Shown here in pieces: positions 8,180 to 16,978 of a stretch of DNA of 64,000 bases. The notes under the pieces were generated by a model. It worked only from the letters and a program-made list of their open reading frames with translations, was not told the DNA's origin and did not search any database. The stretch comes from SZUA-442 sp963759175 (GTDB lineage Bacteria; Actinomycetota; Acidimicrobiia; Spongiisociales; UBA5794), in NCBI GenBank assembly GCA_963759175.1, contig CAVWXP010000015.1, positions 62,001-126,000 of the forward strand, given 5' to 3'. Each line of letters starts with the position of its first letter. Positions within the stretch are counted from its first letter, which is position 1. The position numbers and the translations under genes were made by a program.

Positions 8180-10614
8180 GTGAGTGGATGCAACACAACC
8201 GCGTTGCCGTGCACCTCGGCATCGTCGGCATCGTGATCATCTTTGCCTCCGCCGTCCTTCTCATCGGCTACGACTCGAGTGCGGAACTGCCGCCCCAACT
8301 CGCCGTTGGTGAACCATCGCCCCAGGATTTCACAGCCAACGCGAACACGGCCGAGTTCCCCGATCCTGACAAGACCGAGGAAGCACGGACGATCGCGGAG
8401 AACAACGAGCCTGCACCGTTCGAGATCGACGCCGCGACGAGCCAGACCGTCATCAACACCATCAACGCCTTCTACGCGGACCTCGCCGAGGGTGCGTTCG
8501 GCGACGCACCGCCCCCCGAGATGGTGACGGTTCCCGGTCTCATCGGGACGAACCGATCCGATGCCGAGTCCGCTCTGGAGTCCCTCGGGCTCGTTCCCGT
8601 GTTCGGAGGCGCGGTGGAGACCACCGACGAGAACTTCGTGGACCTCATCGCACAGCAGGATCCTGCAGCGGGGTCCGAGATCGAGGTCGGCCGGGGTGTC
8701 ACGGTGTTCGTGTTCACGCTCGCCGGGGCATCCACCACCACCGTGCCGCCGACGACGACCACCACGACGATCGTCGATCCCGGGGAGATCCCACGCATCG
8801 ATGTCACCGATCAGGTCGCAGCCCTCACGGAGGACTACGGGTTCATCGGTCAGGAGGTCCTGCTGGACTTCGTCCTGCTCCAGGAGCAGGACATCGATCG
8901 TGTCATCGATGGGGGCGAGTCAGTCTTCCCCGACATGCAACAGACCTCGATCGAGTGGGCGGACGACGAGCTGACGGCGGGCATCCGCGACGGTGAGCTC
9001 ACCACGGTCCAGAACCGGTACCTCAACCCCGCCACCCGACCACCGCTCGCCATTGCCGGAATCCCCGCAGACGATGTCGAGGCCACCCACACCGCCATGG
9101 CCACGCTGGTGGCCCGTTCGCTCCAGGCGAATGAGAAGATCGACAACGTCCAGTGGGAGATCAACAAGCAGGCTGCCCGCGCCGCTGTGCCCGAGCAGAC
9201 GACGAGTTTCTCCATCGGTGACCGGATCGCGAATGAAGGGGAGATCCTCACGTCGGTGCAGGTGGCGGCGATCCGCGATCTCGGGTTGTACGAACCTGAG
9301 GTCACCCTCGTCGCACCCGGATGGGCATTGGCCCTGTTCGGCGCTGTCAGCATCATGGTCTTTGCGTTCCTGCTCTATCGCATCGCGCCAGCCAACATCG
9401 AGCGAACCCGTGACGTGGTGCTGATCGGAATCATCGTCGGTCTGGCGGCGCTCACTGCACGTGTCCCCGAGTTGGTGACCGATACGAACCACTTCATCGG
9501 TTACGTCATGCCCGCGGTGGCCATCGGGATGATGGCCGCGATCCTGTTCGAGCAACGCACCGCACTCCTCTTCGTCATCCCCATGGCGGGGTTCACATCG
9601 ATCGCCACGACCGACATCACCTTCACCGTCTACGCCGCTATCGCCGCTGCCGTACCGGTGGCATTCGTGTCGGCCGTGTCGACCCGATCCCAGCTGCGGT
9701 TGTCCGTGATCGGAAGTGCTGCCGTGGTTGCGCCGGTGGCTGCTGCGTTGGAGTTCCTGTTCTTCTACGGGACGGAGAACCACTCGCCGTTCCTGGCCGC
9801 AGTGTGGGCCTTCGGCGGTGCCGTGATCGGTGGTTTCCTCGCCCAGGGCCTCGTGTCATTCCTCGAGAACGCCTTCGGTGTGACGACGACGATGTCGCTC
9901 CTCGACCTCCTCGACCGGAACCACCCGGCGCTCCAGGAGCTCGAGCAGAAGGCACCCGGCACGTTCAACCACTCGATGCTGGTGGGATCACTCGCCGGCC
10001 GAGCTGCACGATCGGTCCATGCCGACCCGCTGCTCGCCCAGGCCGCCGCGTGGTACCACGACCTCGGGAAGACCCAGCACCCCCAGTACTTCGTCGAGAA
10101 CCAACTGGGCTACAACCCGCACGACGAGCTCGATCCCGTCGAGTCGGCCGCCATCATCCGGAGGCACGTGACGGACGGACTCGAACTCGCCACCAAGTAC
10201 CGCATCCCGGACGATGTTGCCAACGGCATCCGTATGCACCACGGCACCAGCCTGATGCGGTACTTCTATCACAAGGCGCTCACCCAGGATCCCGATGTCG
10301 ACCCCGGCGAATTCCGCCACCACGGTGCGAAGCCGAAGCGCAAGGAGATGGCGATCGTCATGATCTCCGATGCCACCGAGGCTGCGGCTCGGGCGTATGC
10401 CCAGCAAGAGCAACCGACGGAGATGGGACTGCGCAAGCTCGTCGATGACATCGTCACCGAGAAGCTCGATGATGGTCAGTTCGATGAGGCATCGCTGACC
10501 TTCGGCGAGCTCACGACGATCAAGTCCGAGATCGTCGCCGGCCTCGCCGCGTATTATCACGCCCGCGTGGAGTATCCGGACTTCCCGACGGTCGAGACCG
10601 ACGCGGTGTCATGA
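8176..10614 (+). CDS. pgpH: 7TM-HD c-di-AMP phosphodiesterase (PgpH/YqfF family) with an inserted PASTA domain
   Basis: PgpH-type proteins hydrolyse c-di-AMP with a cytoplasmic HD domain under a 7-TM membrane part and an extracellular 7TMR-HDED sensor. The 812-residue product has TM1 (about 12-31), an extracellular region, six to seven TM helices (about 380-560) and an HD domain from about 597 (FNHSMLVGSLAGRAA, then YHDLGKTQHPQYF near 627-639). Residues about 118-182 (TVPGLIGTNRSDAESALESL through EVGRGVTVFV) look like a PASTA domain, followed by a Thr/Pro linker (186-200). PASTA domains usually bind muropeptides on Ser/Thr kinases and PBPs and are not standard in this family. Confidence 0.9.
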   Translation: MSEWMQHNRVAVHLGIVGIVIIFASAVLLIGYDSSAELPPQLAVGEPSPQDFTANANTAEFPDPDKTEEARTIAENNEPAPFEIDAATSQTVINTINAFYADLAEGAFGDAPPPEMVTVPGLIGTNRSDAESALESLGLVPVFGGAVETTDENFVDLIAQQDPAAGSEIEVGRGVTVFVFTLAGASTTTVPPTTTTTTIVDPGEIPRIDVTDQVAALTEDYGFIGQEVLLDFVLLQEQDIDRVIDGGESVFPDMQQTSIEWADDELTAGIRDGELTTVQNRYLNPATRPPLAIAGIPADDVEATHTAMATLVARSLQANEKIDNVQWEINKQAARAAVPEQTTSFSIGDRIANEGEILTSVQVAAIRDLGLYEPEVTLVAPGWALALFGAVSIMVFAFLLYRIAPANIERTRDVVLIGIIVGLAALTARVPELVTDTNHFIGYVMPAVAIGMMAAILFEQRTALLFVIPMAGFTSIATTDITFTVYAAIAAAVPVAFVSAVSTRSQLRLSVIGSAAVVAPVAAALEFLFFYGTENHSPFLAAVWAFGGAVIGGFLAQGLVSFLENAFGVTTTMSLLDLLDRNHPALQELEQKAPGTFNHSMLVGSLAGRAARSVHADPLLAQAAAWYHDLGKTQHPQYFVENQLGYNPHDELDPVESAAIIRRHVTDGLELATKYRIPDDVANGIRMHHGTSLMRYFYHKALTQDPDVDPGEFRHHGAKPKRKEMAIVMISDATEAAARAYAQQEQPTEMGLRKLVDDIVTEKLDDGQFDEASLTFGELTTIKSEIVAGLAAYYHARVEYPDFPTVETDAVS

Positions 10615-11075
10615 CGATCGAGATCATGCCATCGCATCCCGTGGATGCAAACACCGACGAGCTTGCCGACTTCGTCGCAGCCACACTCGCACGCGAGGGC
10701 GTCGACCGCGATGCCACACTCACGATCGCCTTTGTGTCGCCCGACGCCATGGCGGATCTCAACAGCGAACACATGGGCAAGTCGGGGCCGACGGATGTCC
10801 TTTCCTTCCCCATCGAGGACGCTGCGCCCGGCCATCCGCCGGTGCGATCACCCAATGGCCCGCCACTTGCACTCGGGGACATAATCGTGTGCCCAGAGGT
10901 CGTTGCCCGCAATGCGGAGGCGTACGGTGTGGCGTTCGACGACGAGCTCCACCTGATGATCTGTCACGGCGTGTTGCACATCCTCGGTTGGGATCACCAA
11001 ACTGATGCCCAAGCGCACGCCATGGAACAACGAGAATCTGAACATCTGGCCACGATCGGGAGGGTGAGGCGATGA
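10611..11075 (+). CDS. ybeY: endoribonuclease YbeY (rRNA maturation)
   Basis: YbeY is a zinc metallo-endoribonuclease needed for 16S rRNA 3' maturation and 70S quality control. The 154-residue protein has the zinc signature HGVLHILGWDH with ligands H119, H123 and H129, and the upstream TDVLSFP motif (61-67). It overlaps genes on both sides by 4 nt. A loop insertion (about 71-86) lengthens the segment before the LGDI strand, as in other actinobacterial members. Confidence 0.95.
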   Translation: MTIEIMPSHPVDANTDELADFVAATLAREGVDRDATLTIAFVSPDAMADLNSEHMGKSGPTDVLSFPIEDAAPGHPPVRSPNGPPLALGDIIVCPEVVARNAEAYGVAFDDELHLMICHGVLHILGWDHQTDAQAHAMEQRESEHLATIGRVRR

Positions 11076-12232
11076 TCATCGTCGCCTTTGTGGCTTCGTT
11101 CGTGCTGATCGCCCTCGCGGGGCTCATCCGGGCGGGGACCGCCAGCCTCGTGCGGACTGCTCGCGCCGATGCGCTCAAGGACGCTACCGAAGGTGTGCCG
11201 GGGGCCGAACGCGCTGCCGAGCTGCTCGAGAATCGTACAAACCTGCAGTCGTCGCTCGGCACCACGGTGACCTTCCTCACGGTGATGGCCGTGATTCCGC
11301 TGACGTGGGCACTGACGGACACCTTGTCGGGCCCGCCGCTAGCCATCGCCCTCCTTGCGATGGCGATCGCCCTGGTTGTCGTCGTCGATCTCGTTCCGCG
11401 CTGGCTGGGGCGCACGCGACCGGGGCGGATCGCCTACCGCATCATGGGTCTGTTGCGGGGTGCATACCGGTTCGGATCGACCGCGAGCGATCTCATCGCC
11501 GATCCCGAGGAAGTGGACATCGAGGACCCAGAGCAGTCGGAAGTCGATGAGCTCGAGCTGATCAAGTCGGTGATCGAGTTCTCCGACACCATTGTCCGCG
11601 AGGTGATGGTGCCGCGAACCGACATGGTCACCATCCGTGGCGACGCCTCGACCGACGACGCCGTCGACCTCGTGCTGTCGAGCGGCAGGTCCCGGATACC
11701 GGTGACGGGGGAGTCGATCGACCATGTCGAGGGAGTCATCTACGCACGTGACCTCCTCGAGTTGTTCGACCGGGAGGCACCTTCCCGGTCGACAGCGGAA
11801 CTCAGCCACGAGCCGTACTTCGTACCTGAGACCAAGCCCATCGCGGACCTCCTCAAGGAGATGCAGGCGAAACAGCAACACCTCGCGGTGGTCGTCGACG
11901 AGTTCGGCGGCACCGCGGGCATCGTCACCATCGAGGACCTCGTCGAGGAGATCGTTGGTGAGATCGCTGACGAGTATGACGAGGAGGAACCCATGGTCGT
12001 CGAGATCGACGGCGAGTGGGAGGTCGACGCCAGGCTCGACGTGGACCAGTTGTCCGCCATCGTCGGCACCGACCTGCCGTCAGCCGAGTGGGACACCGTC
12101 GGTGGTCTGGTCCTCGAGCTCGCAGGCCGGGTTCCCGAGGAGGGTGAACGATTCGACCACGAGGGCCTCGTCTTCACCGCAACGGCGGTACAGGGGCGAC
12201 GCGTCTCGAAGGTTCGCATCGGCCGCGCATGA
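11072..12232 (+). CDS. CorC/HlyC-type CBS-domain membrane protein
   Basis: Members of this family combine a DUF21/CNNM-type membrane region, paired CBS domains and a C-terminal CorC_HlyC domain, and are linked to Mg2+/Co2+ efflux. In this 386-residue protein TM segments occupy the first ~115 residues, two CBS domains follow (REVMVPRTDMVTI near 176; AVVVDEFGGTAGIVTIEDLVEEIVG-type segment near 270-295), and the C-terminal domain ends VQGRRVSKVRIGR. The membrane part is short for DUF21 and may be divergent. It sits between ybeY and era with 4-nt overlaps, its conserved position in many genomes. Confidence 0.88.
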   Translation: MIIVAFVASFVLIALAGLIRAGTASLVRTARADALKDATEGVPGAERAAELLENRTNLQSSLGTTVTFLTVMAVIPLTWALTDTLSGPPLAIALLAMAIALVVVVDLVPRWLGRTRPGRIAYRIMGLLRGAYRFGSTASDLIADPEEVDIEDPEQSEVDELELIKSVIEFSDTIVREVMVPRTDMVTIRGDASTDDAVDLVLSSGRSRIPVTGESIDHVEGVIYARDLLELFDREAPSRSTAELSHEPYFVPETKPIADLLKEMQAKQQHLAVVVDEFGGTAGIVTIEDLVEEIVGEIADEYDEEEPMVVEIDGEWEVDARLDVDQLSAIVGTDLPSAEWDTVGGLVLELAGRVPEEGERFDHEGLVFTATAVQGRRVSKVRIGRA

Positions 12233-13122
12233 CCCATTTCACCACCCGCTCCGGGTTCATCTCCATTGTCGGTCGCCCCAATGTCGGGAAGTCGACCTTG
12301 GTGAACGCCCTCGTTGGCGAAAAGGTCGCGATCACGTCACCCCGCCCCCAGACCACCCGCAACACCATTCGCGGCGTCGTGACCCTCGAGGACCGACAAG
12401 CCCAGCTCGTGCTCGTCGACACGCCCGGCCTCCACAAACCACGGACCTCGCTCGGTGAACGACTCAACACGCTCGTCTATGGCTCACTGGACGAAGCAGA
12501 CGCCGCCGTGTTCGTCGTCGACGGCACGGCACCGGTCGGGCCCGGCGATCGGCTCATCGCCGAGCGCCTGGCGGAGGCGGGAACGCCCACCGTGGTCGTC
12601 GTGAACAAGACCGACGTCGCCGCCAAGCCCGACATCCTCGTCCAGCTCTCGGAGCTCGCCGTCTACGACTTCCACGCCTACGTCCCCCTTTCGGCAAGGG
12701 TGGGGGACGGGCTCGACCTGCTCGTCGACGAGCTGGTCGGACTCCTGCCGCCCGGACCGTTCTTCTTCCCGCCCGATGCCACGTCGGACCAACCCGAGAA
12801 TCAGCTCGCCGCCGAGCTCATCCGCGAGAAGTACCTCGGACGGCTTCGGGAGGAGTTGCCCCATTCGCTCGCCGTCGTCGTCGATGCCATCGAGACGCAG
12901 GACAACGGTGTCGTCCGCGTCGAGGCGACCGTGTATGTGGAACGCGACTCGCAGAAGGGGATGGTCATCGGCAAGGGTGGCTCCCTCGTCCGCGACGTCG
13001 GAACCGCTGCACGTGAGGAACTCGAGCGGCTCTTCGGAGCGAAGGTGTTCCTCGACCTGCGGGTGCGCGTCGAAAAGGACTGGCAGCGCAGCGACGAGAT
13101 GCTCGACCGAATGGGCTTCTGA
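12229..13122 (+). CDS. era: GTPase Era
   Basis: Era binds the 3' end of 16S rRNA and acts in 30S assembly. The 297-residue product has G1 GRPNVGKS (about 12-19), G3 DTPG, G4 NKTD and a C-terminal KH domain with GKGGSLVRDVG and the ending LFGAKVFLDLRVRVEKDW. Its start overlaps the preceding gene (ATGA). In related genomes recO and uppS follow directly; here they are 10 kb downstream, beyond an accessory block. Confidence 0.97.
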   Translation: MTHFTTRSGFISIVGRPNVGKSTLVNALVGEKVAITSPRPQTTRNTIRGVVTLEDRQAQLVLVDTPGLHKPRTSLGERLNTLVYGSLDEADAAVFVVDGTAPVGPGDRLIAERLAEAGTPTVVVVNKTDVAAKPDILVQLSELAVYDFHAYVPLSARVGDGLDLLVDELVGLLPPGPFFFPPDATSDQPENQLAAELIREKYLGRLREELPHSLAVVVDAIETQDNGVVRVEATVYVERDSQKGMVIGKGGSLVRDVGTAAREELERLFGAKVFLDLRVRVEKDWQRSDEMLDRMGF

Positions 13123-13290
13123 ATAGCGGTGGAATGGGCGCTGCTGGTGGCGATGCCGCTTTCCACCTTGGGGTGCCGCCGCTCATGATGCCTGTCATCT
13201 CACCGGTCATGGGTGGCATGTCGTGCCTACGTCCCCTTGGGTCTACGCTTCTTGGGCAACGCGCACGACGTCGGTATTGCAGGGGTGGTC

Positions 13291-14298
13291 TTGAGGAGTG
13301 AGCACGCGAAGTCGGTGTACGTCGGACAGCCGTGGCGCATCATGCTACGGGACTTGGATCTGGATGAGCGTGTAGTTCTGCGTCGTGCACGGCAGCCCCC
13401 GAGTCTCTTCGAGGGGGAAGGGTCCTGGATCTCGGTCGACGACTACTACGCGATCGCCGACGCGGTTGAAGCCGAGGCAGGCGATCCAACGGTCGCGTTG
13501 CGAGCCGGCCAGATCGTGTCGGCGGAGCTGTTCGATCCCGCTTACTTCGCGGCTATCTGTTCTCAGGATCTCAACGCTGCTCTCTGCCGCCTCAGCGAAC
13601 ACATGGAGCTCGTCGGTCCGTTCGCCCTCGATGTCGAGGTTGAGGCCGACGAGACGAGCGTCCGCTACCGGTGCAAGCACCGGCCTGATCTCGCTCGAGC
13701 GTTGGGCCTCTCCCAGTTGGCCTTCCTTGTCGCGTTGGCTCGACGTGCGACTCGCTACGAGGTCGAGCCCAAGCTCGTCACCGTCGCCGCCCCAGCTGAT
13801 GACCTTGGCGGGTGTCATGAGTTCTTCGGGTGCCCGATCATCGAGGATGACGCTTGGGCTGTCGTGTTCGACGCGTTCGACGCAAAGCGACCGTTCCTCA
13901 CCCACAACGAGGAAATGTGGGAAACGTTCGAGCCCGGTCTGCGACGACGCATGGCCGAAGCCGGCGCGCGGCGGTCTACCACAGAAGAGGTTGAGGAGGC
14001 CTTGCTCGAGCTTCTTCCCAGCGGGCGGAGCCGAATGGCGGATGTTTCGAGGGAACTCGGTATGGGTAGCCGTACGCTGCAACGACGACTGGCGTCAGAG
14101 GGCACGAGCTGGGTGGAGGTCCTGAACCAGACGCGGGAGCGACTTGCCCTCCACTACTTCGGGTCCACAGATCTGAGCGCAGCAGAAGTCGGCTTCCTGC
14201 TCGGCTTCAAGGACCCGAACTCGCTGTATCGCGCGTTCCACAGATGGACGGACACAACGCCTGAGGCATGGCGCGCCGAGGCGCGTCCATCGATCTAG
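13291..14298 (+). CDS. AraC-family regulator with arabinose-binding-like N-terminal domain
   Basis: About 335 residues. The N-terminal two thirds match the ligand domain of OruR/ArgR-type AraC regulators (LRDLDLDERVVLRRA, then WISVDDYYAIADAVEAEAGD). The C-terminal ~85 residues hold the double helix-turn-helix (SRELGMGSRTLQRRL, then VGFLLGFKDPNSLYRAFHRW). The start is uncertain: GTG 13213 and GTG 13315 are in frame, but TTG 13291 is preceded by AGGGG at 13281 and gives the usual N-terminal length. It is followed 297 nt later by an SDR gene and an Hsp31-like gene, plausible targets. It is the first gene of the block separating era from recO. Confidence 0.85.
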   Translation: MRSEHAKSVYVGQPWRIMLRDLDLDERVVLRRARQPPSLFEGEGSWISVDDYYAIADAVEAEAGDPTVALRAGQIVSAELFDPAYFAAICSQDLNAALCRLSEHMELVGPFALDVEVEADETSVRYRCKHRPDLARALGLSQLAFLVALARRATRYEVEPKLVTVAAPADDLGGCHEFFGCPIIEDDAWAVVFDAFDAKRPFLTHNEEMWETFEPGLRRRMAEAGARRSTTEEVEEALLELLPSGRSRMADVSRELGMGSRTLQRRLASEGTSWVEVLNQTRERLALHYFGSTDLSAAEVGFLLGFKDPNSLYRAFHRWTDTTPEAWRAEARPSI

Positions 14299-14595
14299 CC
14301 GAAGCGCCGTAGCAGTCATGGCGGTGATTCCGCCCGAACTGACGTATCCAGCAACCATGTTGACGCATTGGGCGAGTGACACTCCGTGCGACATCGCCGA
14401 GACTGGCTGGAAGCCAACCAACAAGCAGACACGTCTCGTCGGGCGACACACACGCCACGGTCGAACGACTCGGACTTCCTTCGGGATAGCGAACCCGGGA
14501 CCACTCCAGGGCTCACCCCCATGGAACTCGAGAAGTGAACGTCTCCCGAGCCGAGACTTGACCCGATCGACTCGACACAGCATTGAGGTATCACC
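14299..14595. other. 297-nt gap between the AraC regulator and the SDR gene
   Basis: No convincing gene is seen. An open frame from 14318 has no ribosome site and low-complexity composition. The gap probably holds the SDR promoter and the binding site of the AraC regulator, but no clear -35/-10 pair or operator repeat can be pointed out. GAGGT near 14585 is the likely ribosome site for the SDR gene. Confidence 0.4.
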
Positions 14596-15417
14596 ATGTC
14601 CAAGACAGTTCTGATCACCGGCGCCAGCTCAGGCATCGGCAAGGCAACGGCAACGCTCTTCGCTGATAGGGGGTGGAACGTCGTCGCCACCATGCGCAAT
14701 CCCGGGGACGGTGGCGATCTCGCGGACCGCAGCACCGTTCTGGTTACCCGGCTCGACCTGGTCGATAGCAAGTCCATCACGTCAGGGGTCGCCGCCGCTG
14801 TCGAGCACTTCGGCACCATCGACGTCCTGGTGAACAACGCCGGCTACGGCGCCTATGGGCCGCTTGAAGCCACCCCGGCTGACACTCTTCGCCGACAGTT
14901 CGATGTCAACTTCTTCGGCCTCGTGGAAGCGATGCAGGCGGTTCTCCCGACGATGCGCTCCCAGCGCAGTGGGGTCATCGTCAACATCTCATCGGTCGGC
15001 GGAAGGATGGCCTATCCGCTGGGTTCGCTGTATCACGGATCGAAGTGGGCGGTGGAAGGTCTCTCCGAGGCGGTCCATATTGAGCTCGCGATGCTCGGCA
15101 TTCGGATGAAGCTCGTCGAGCCGGGCGGAGTCAACACCGACTTCGGTGGGCGCTCCTTCGTCTTCACGCACGATCCCGAGCTCACCGACTACCAGCCGCT
15201 GGTCGATATGGCCGTTGCAGCGATGGAGAACACCGATCGAAGCGGCAATCAAGAGCCCGGCGAGGTCGCCGAGGTCATCTACACCGCTGCAACGGACGGC
15301 ACGCCGCAGCTTCGGTACATCTCGGGACAAGGAGCCAAAGACCTTCTAGCCAGCCGCTACTCGGCCGAACAGGATGAGCAGTTCGTTGCGAGCATGCGAG
15401 CTCAGTTCGGCCTGTGA
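14596..15417 (+). CDS. short-chain dehydrogenase/reductase (SDR)
   Basis: A classical SDR of 273 residues using NAD(P)H; the substrate is unknown. The cofactor loop TGASSGIG is at about 8-15, NNAG near 80, the catalytic serine in NISSVGG, and Tyr-x3-Lys is YHGSK near 152-156. A positively charged residue after the first strand (MRNPGD region) hints at NADPH preference. It is 37 nt upstream of the Hsp31-like gene and downstream of an AraC regulator, suggesting a small inducible carbonyl-detoxification unit. Confidence 0.9.
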   Translation: MSKTVLITGASSGIGKATATLFADRGWNVVATMRNPGDGGDLADRSTVLVTRLDLVDSKSITSGVAAAVEHFGTIDVLVNNAGYGAYGPLEATPADTLRRQFDVNFFGLVEAMQAVLPTMRSQRSGVIVNISSVGGRMAYPLGSLYHGSKWAVEGLSEAVHIELAMLGIRMKLVEPGGVNTDFGGRSFVFTHDPELTDYQPLVDMAVAAMENTDRSGNQEPGEVAEVIYTAATDGTPQLRYISGQGAKDLLASRYSAEQDEQFVASMRAQFGL

Positions 15418-15454
15418 ACCCAGCTCCGCAGCTACTCCCCGAAAGGACCAGATC

Positions 15455-16357
15455 GTGACCTCAGCAGTACGCCGCATCTTCGGAATCGCCCCCACCCCCG
15501 AGCCGAACGGCCCGGGCTTCATCCCCTCTCGACTGGGTTTACGCCTTGGCGTGGACAAGACCACGGACTACGTGCCGGTCGACTTCGGCCGTACGTATGA
15601 CGGGCCTGCCAAGGTGCTGGTGCTGTGCACCGAGGAGCGCTACTTCGAGATGACGAACGGCAAGCTCTTCTCGACGGGCCACAACATCACTGAGACGGCG
15701 GTACCGCTCCTGCATCTCTCCGCAGCCGGTTTCGACTTCGACGTCGTCACCCCGACCGGTGCACCTGCCATCTTGGAGGACTGGTCTGCGCCCGTTGATG
15801 ACGACGCCGTCATGGGCTTCATCGCACAGCACCGCAGCCGTTTTGACGCACCGCTGTCACTTGCCGACTTGGTCGCCGACGGCTTGGTTGAAGTCTCACC
15901 GTATGCGGCCGTCTTTCTACCGGGCGGCCACGGAGCCATGGCCGGGCTCCCTGACAGCGGCGACGTCGGACGCCTCATCCGGTGGGTCGCCAGCACCGAC
16001 CGTCACCTCGTCGCCGTATGCCACGGCCCCGCGGCGATGCTTGCAACCCGTGTGGACGACGACCAGCCCCACCCATACGCAGGCTATGAGATGTGCGCCT
16101 TTCCGGACAGCATCGACCGTCGATCGCCTTCGCTCGGATACCTCCCAGGCCAGCTTCCGTGGTTCCAGGTCGAGGAGCTCGAGCGACAGGGCCTGAGCGT
16201 GATCAACGACGGTACGAAGGGTGACACCCACGTCGACCGCAGGCTGTACACCGGCGATAGTCCCCGAGCCTGCGACGAATTGGGCCGACTCGCTGCCGAG
16301 GCACTTCTCGGCGAGTTCGTCGACAGTGCCTCGACCAGAGGGAAGGGTGCAGCATGA
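15455..16357 (+). CDS. hchA: DJ-1/PfpI-family protein deglycase, Hsp31 (HchA) type
   Basis: Hsp31-type proteins act as glyoxalase III/protein deglycases on methylglyoxal adducts and as holding chaperones. The 300-residue length fits HchA rather than the short PfpI form. The nucleophile elbow AVCHGPAAML (Cys-His) and the preceding FLPGGHGAM are clear, and ERYFEM-type residues early in the domain may supply the acidic partner. The frame is open upstream to 15374, but GTG 15455 after GAAAGGA is the better start. Its last codons overlap a possible 28-residue ORF. Confidence 0.87.
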   Translation: MTSAVRRIFGIAPTPEPNGPGFIPSRLGLRLGVDKTTDYVPVDFGRTYDGPAKVLVLCTEERYFEMTNGKLFSTGHNITETAVPLLHLSAAGFDFDVVTPTGAPAILEDWSAPVDDDAVMGFIAQHRSRFDAPLSLADLVADGLVEVSPYAAVFLPGGHGAMAGLPDSGDVGRLIRWVASTDRHLVAVCHGPAAMLATRVDDDQPHPYAGYEMCAFPDSIDRRSPSLGYLPGQLPWFQVEELERQGLSVINDGTKGDTHVDRRLYTGDSPRACDELGRLAAEALLGEFVDSASTRGKGAA

Positions 16358-16440
16358 GCGCCCTCAACGACACAGCCAAGGTGACTCCCCACACGGTGAG
16401 CTCCCAAACGCTTCGAACCTCCGGCGAAGCGTTGCAATGA
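16354..16440 (+). CDS. possible 28-residue peptide overlapping the hchA stop
   Basis: An ATG overlapping the hchA stop (ATGA) opens a frame MSALNDTAKVTPHTVSSQTL and eight more residues before TGA. The overlap is of the coupled type used throughout this chromosome. The reading frame runs through a terminator-like hairpin (16407-16433), which argues against it being a real gene. No family is recognised. Confidence 0.25.
   Translation: MSALNDTAKVTPHTVSSQTLRTSGEALQ
16407..16433 (+). terminator. hairpin after the SDR-hchA unit
   Basis: Nine-bp perfect inverted repeat (AACGCTTCG / CGAAGCGTT) with a 9-nt loop, about 50 nt after hchA. No U-run follows, as is common for actinobacterial terminators. 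Confidence 0.55.
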
Positions 16441-16449
16441 CCCCTTGAG

Positions 16450-16475
16450 CCGACAGCACATATGTGCTCTGTCGG
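16450..16475. terminator. hairpin between convergent genes, likely bidirectional terminator
   Basis: CCGACAG (16450-16456) pairs with CTGTCGG (16469-16475), and the intervening sequence contains the palindrome CACATATGTG. It lies between hchA on the plus strand and the SRPBCC gene on the minus strand, and is well placed to stop transcription from both sides. Confidence 0.6.
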
Positions 16476-16492
16476 TTCGGCAGGCAGTCGTG

Positions 16493-16909
16493 TCAGGCTT
16501 CCAACAGGTTCTTGAGAGTCTCGACGTCGGCTTGGTTCTGCCTTCTGCCCATCCGGGCAAACAACGGCCCCAAGAACCGCATGAAGCCCAGCGGTTCAAC
16601 GTCAGCCACCAGCGTGAACCGCGTGCTCCCATCGACGTCCTCGAGCCGGTAGCCGCCAGAACCGGCATACGGGCCCTCGGTCAGGTCCCAATCGACGGAC
16701 ACGTCCGGATCGATGGCCGTCACCTTCCACCGACCGATCTGGCTTCCGACCTTCACGAAACCCTCTGAGTCAGGGCCCAGCGGAAGATCGGTGGTCAGGC
16801 CGGACTCCGTGACGCCGGTCCGCCAGTGCACGTCATTGGACGGGTCGGACACGAACGCATACACGGACTCGACCGGCGCATCGATCATTGTCGTGGCACT
16901 GAGATCCAT
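16493..16909 (-). CDS. SRPBCC-family (START/Bet v1-like) protein
   Basis: A 138-residue polyketide-cyclase/dehydrase-type SRPBCC protein that forms a hydrophobic ligand cavity; the ligand is unknown. Typical features are the opening MDLSATTMIDAPVESVYAFV, the central WKVTAIDPDVSVDWDL and the C-terminal amphipathic helix (RRQNQADVETLKNLLEA). The open frame continues 16 codons upstream, but the internal ATG at 16909 gives the standard family start. It is monocistronic in appearance and convergent with hchA. Confidence 0.8.
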   Translation of the reverse strand: MDLSATTMIDAPVESVYAFVSDPSNDVHWRTGVTESGLTTDLPLGPDSEGFVKVGSQIGRWKVTAIDPDVSVDWDLTEGPYAGSGGYRLEDVDGSTRFTLVADVEPLGFMRFLGPLFARMGRRQNQADVETLKNLLEA

Positions 16910-16978
16910 TGGCACCCAATCTAGCGACCACCTGCGAGGCCGCACGTATCGCCGCATGTGGGTCGCCTCGCCGAGGAG

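Noticed and set aside
14318..14614. 98-residue ORF between the AraC and SDR genes
   Set aside because: No ribosome site, composition unlike neighbouring genes, no domain, and its end overlaps the SDR start out of frame.
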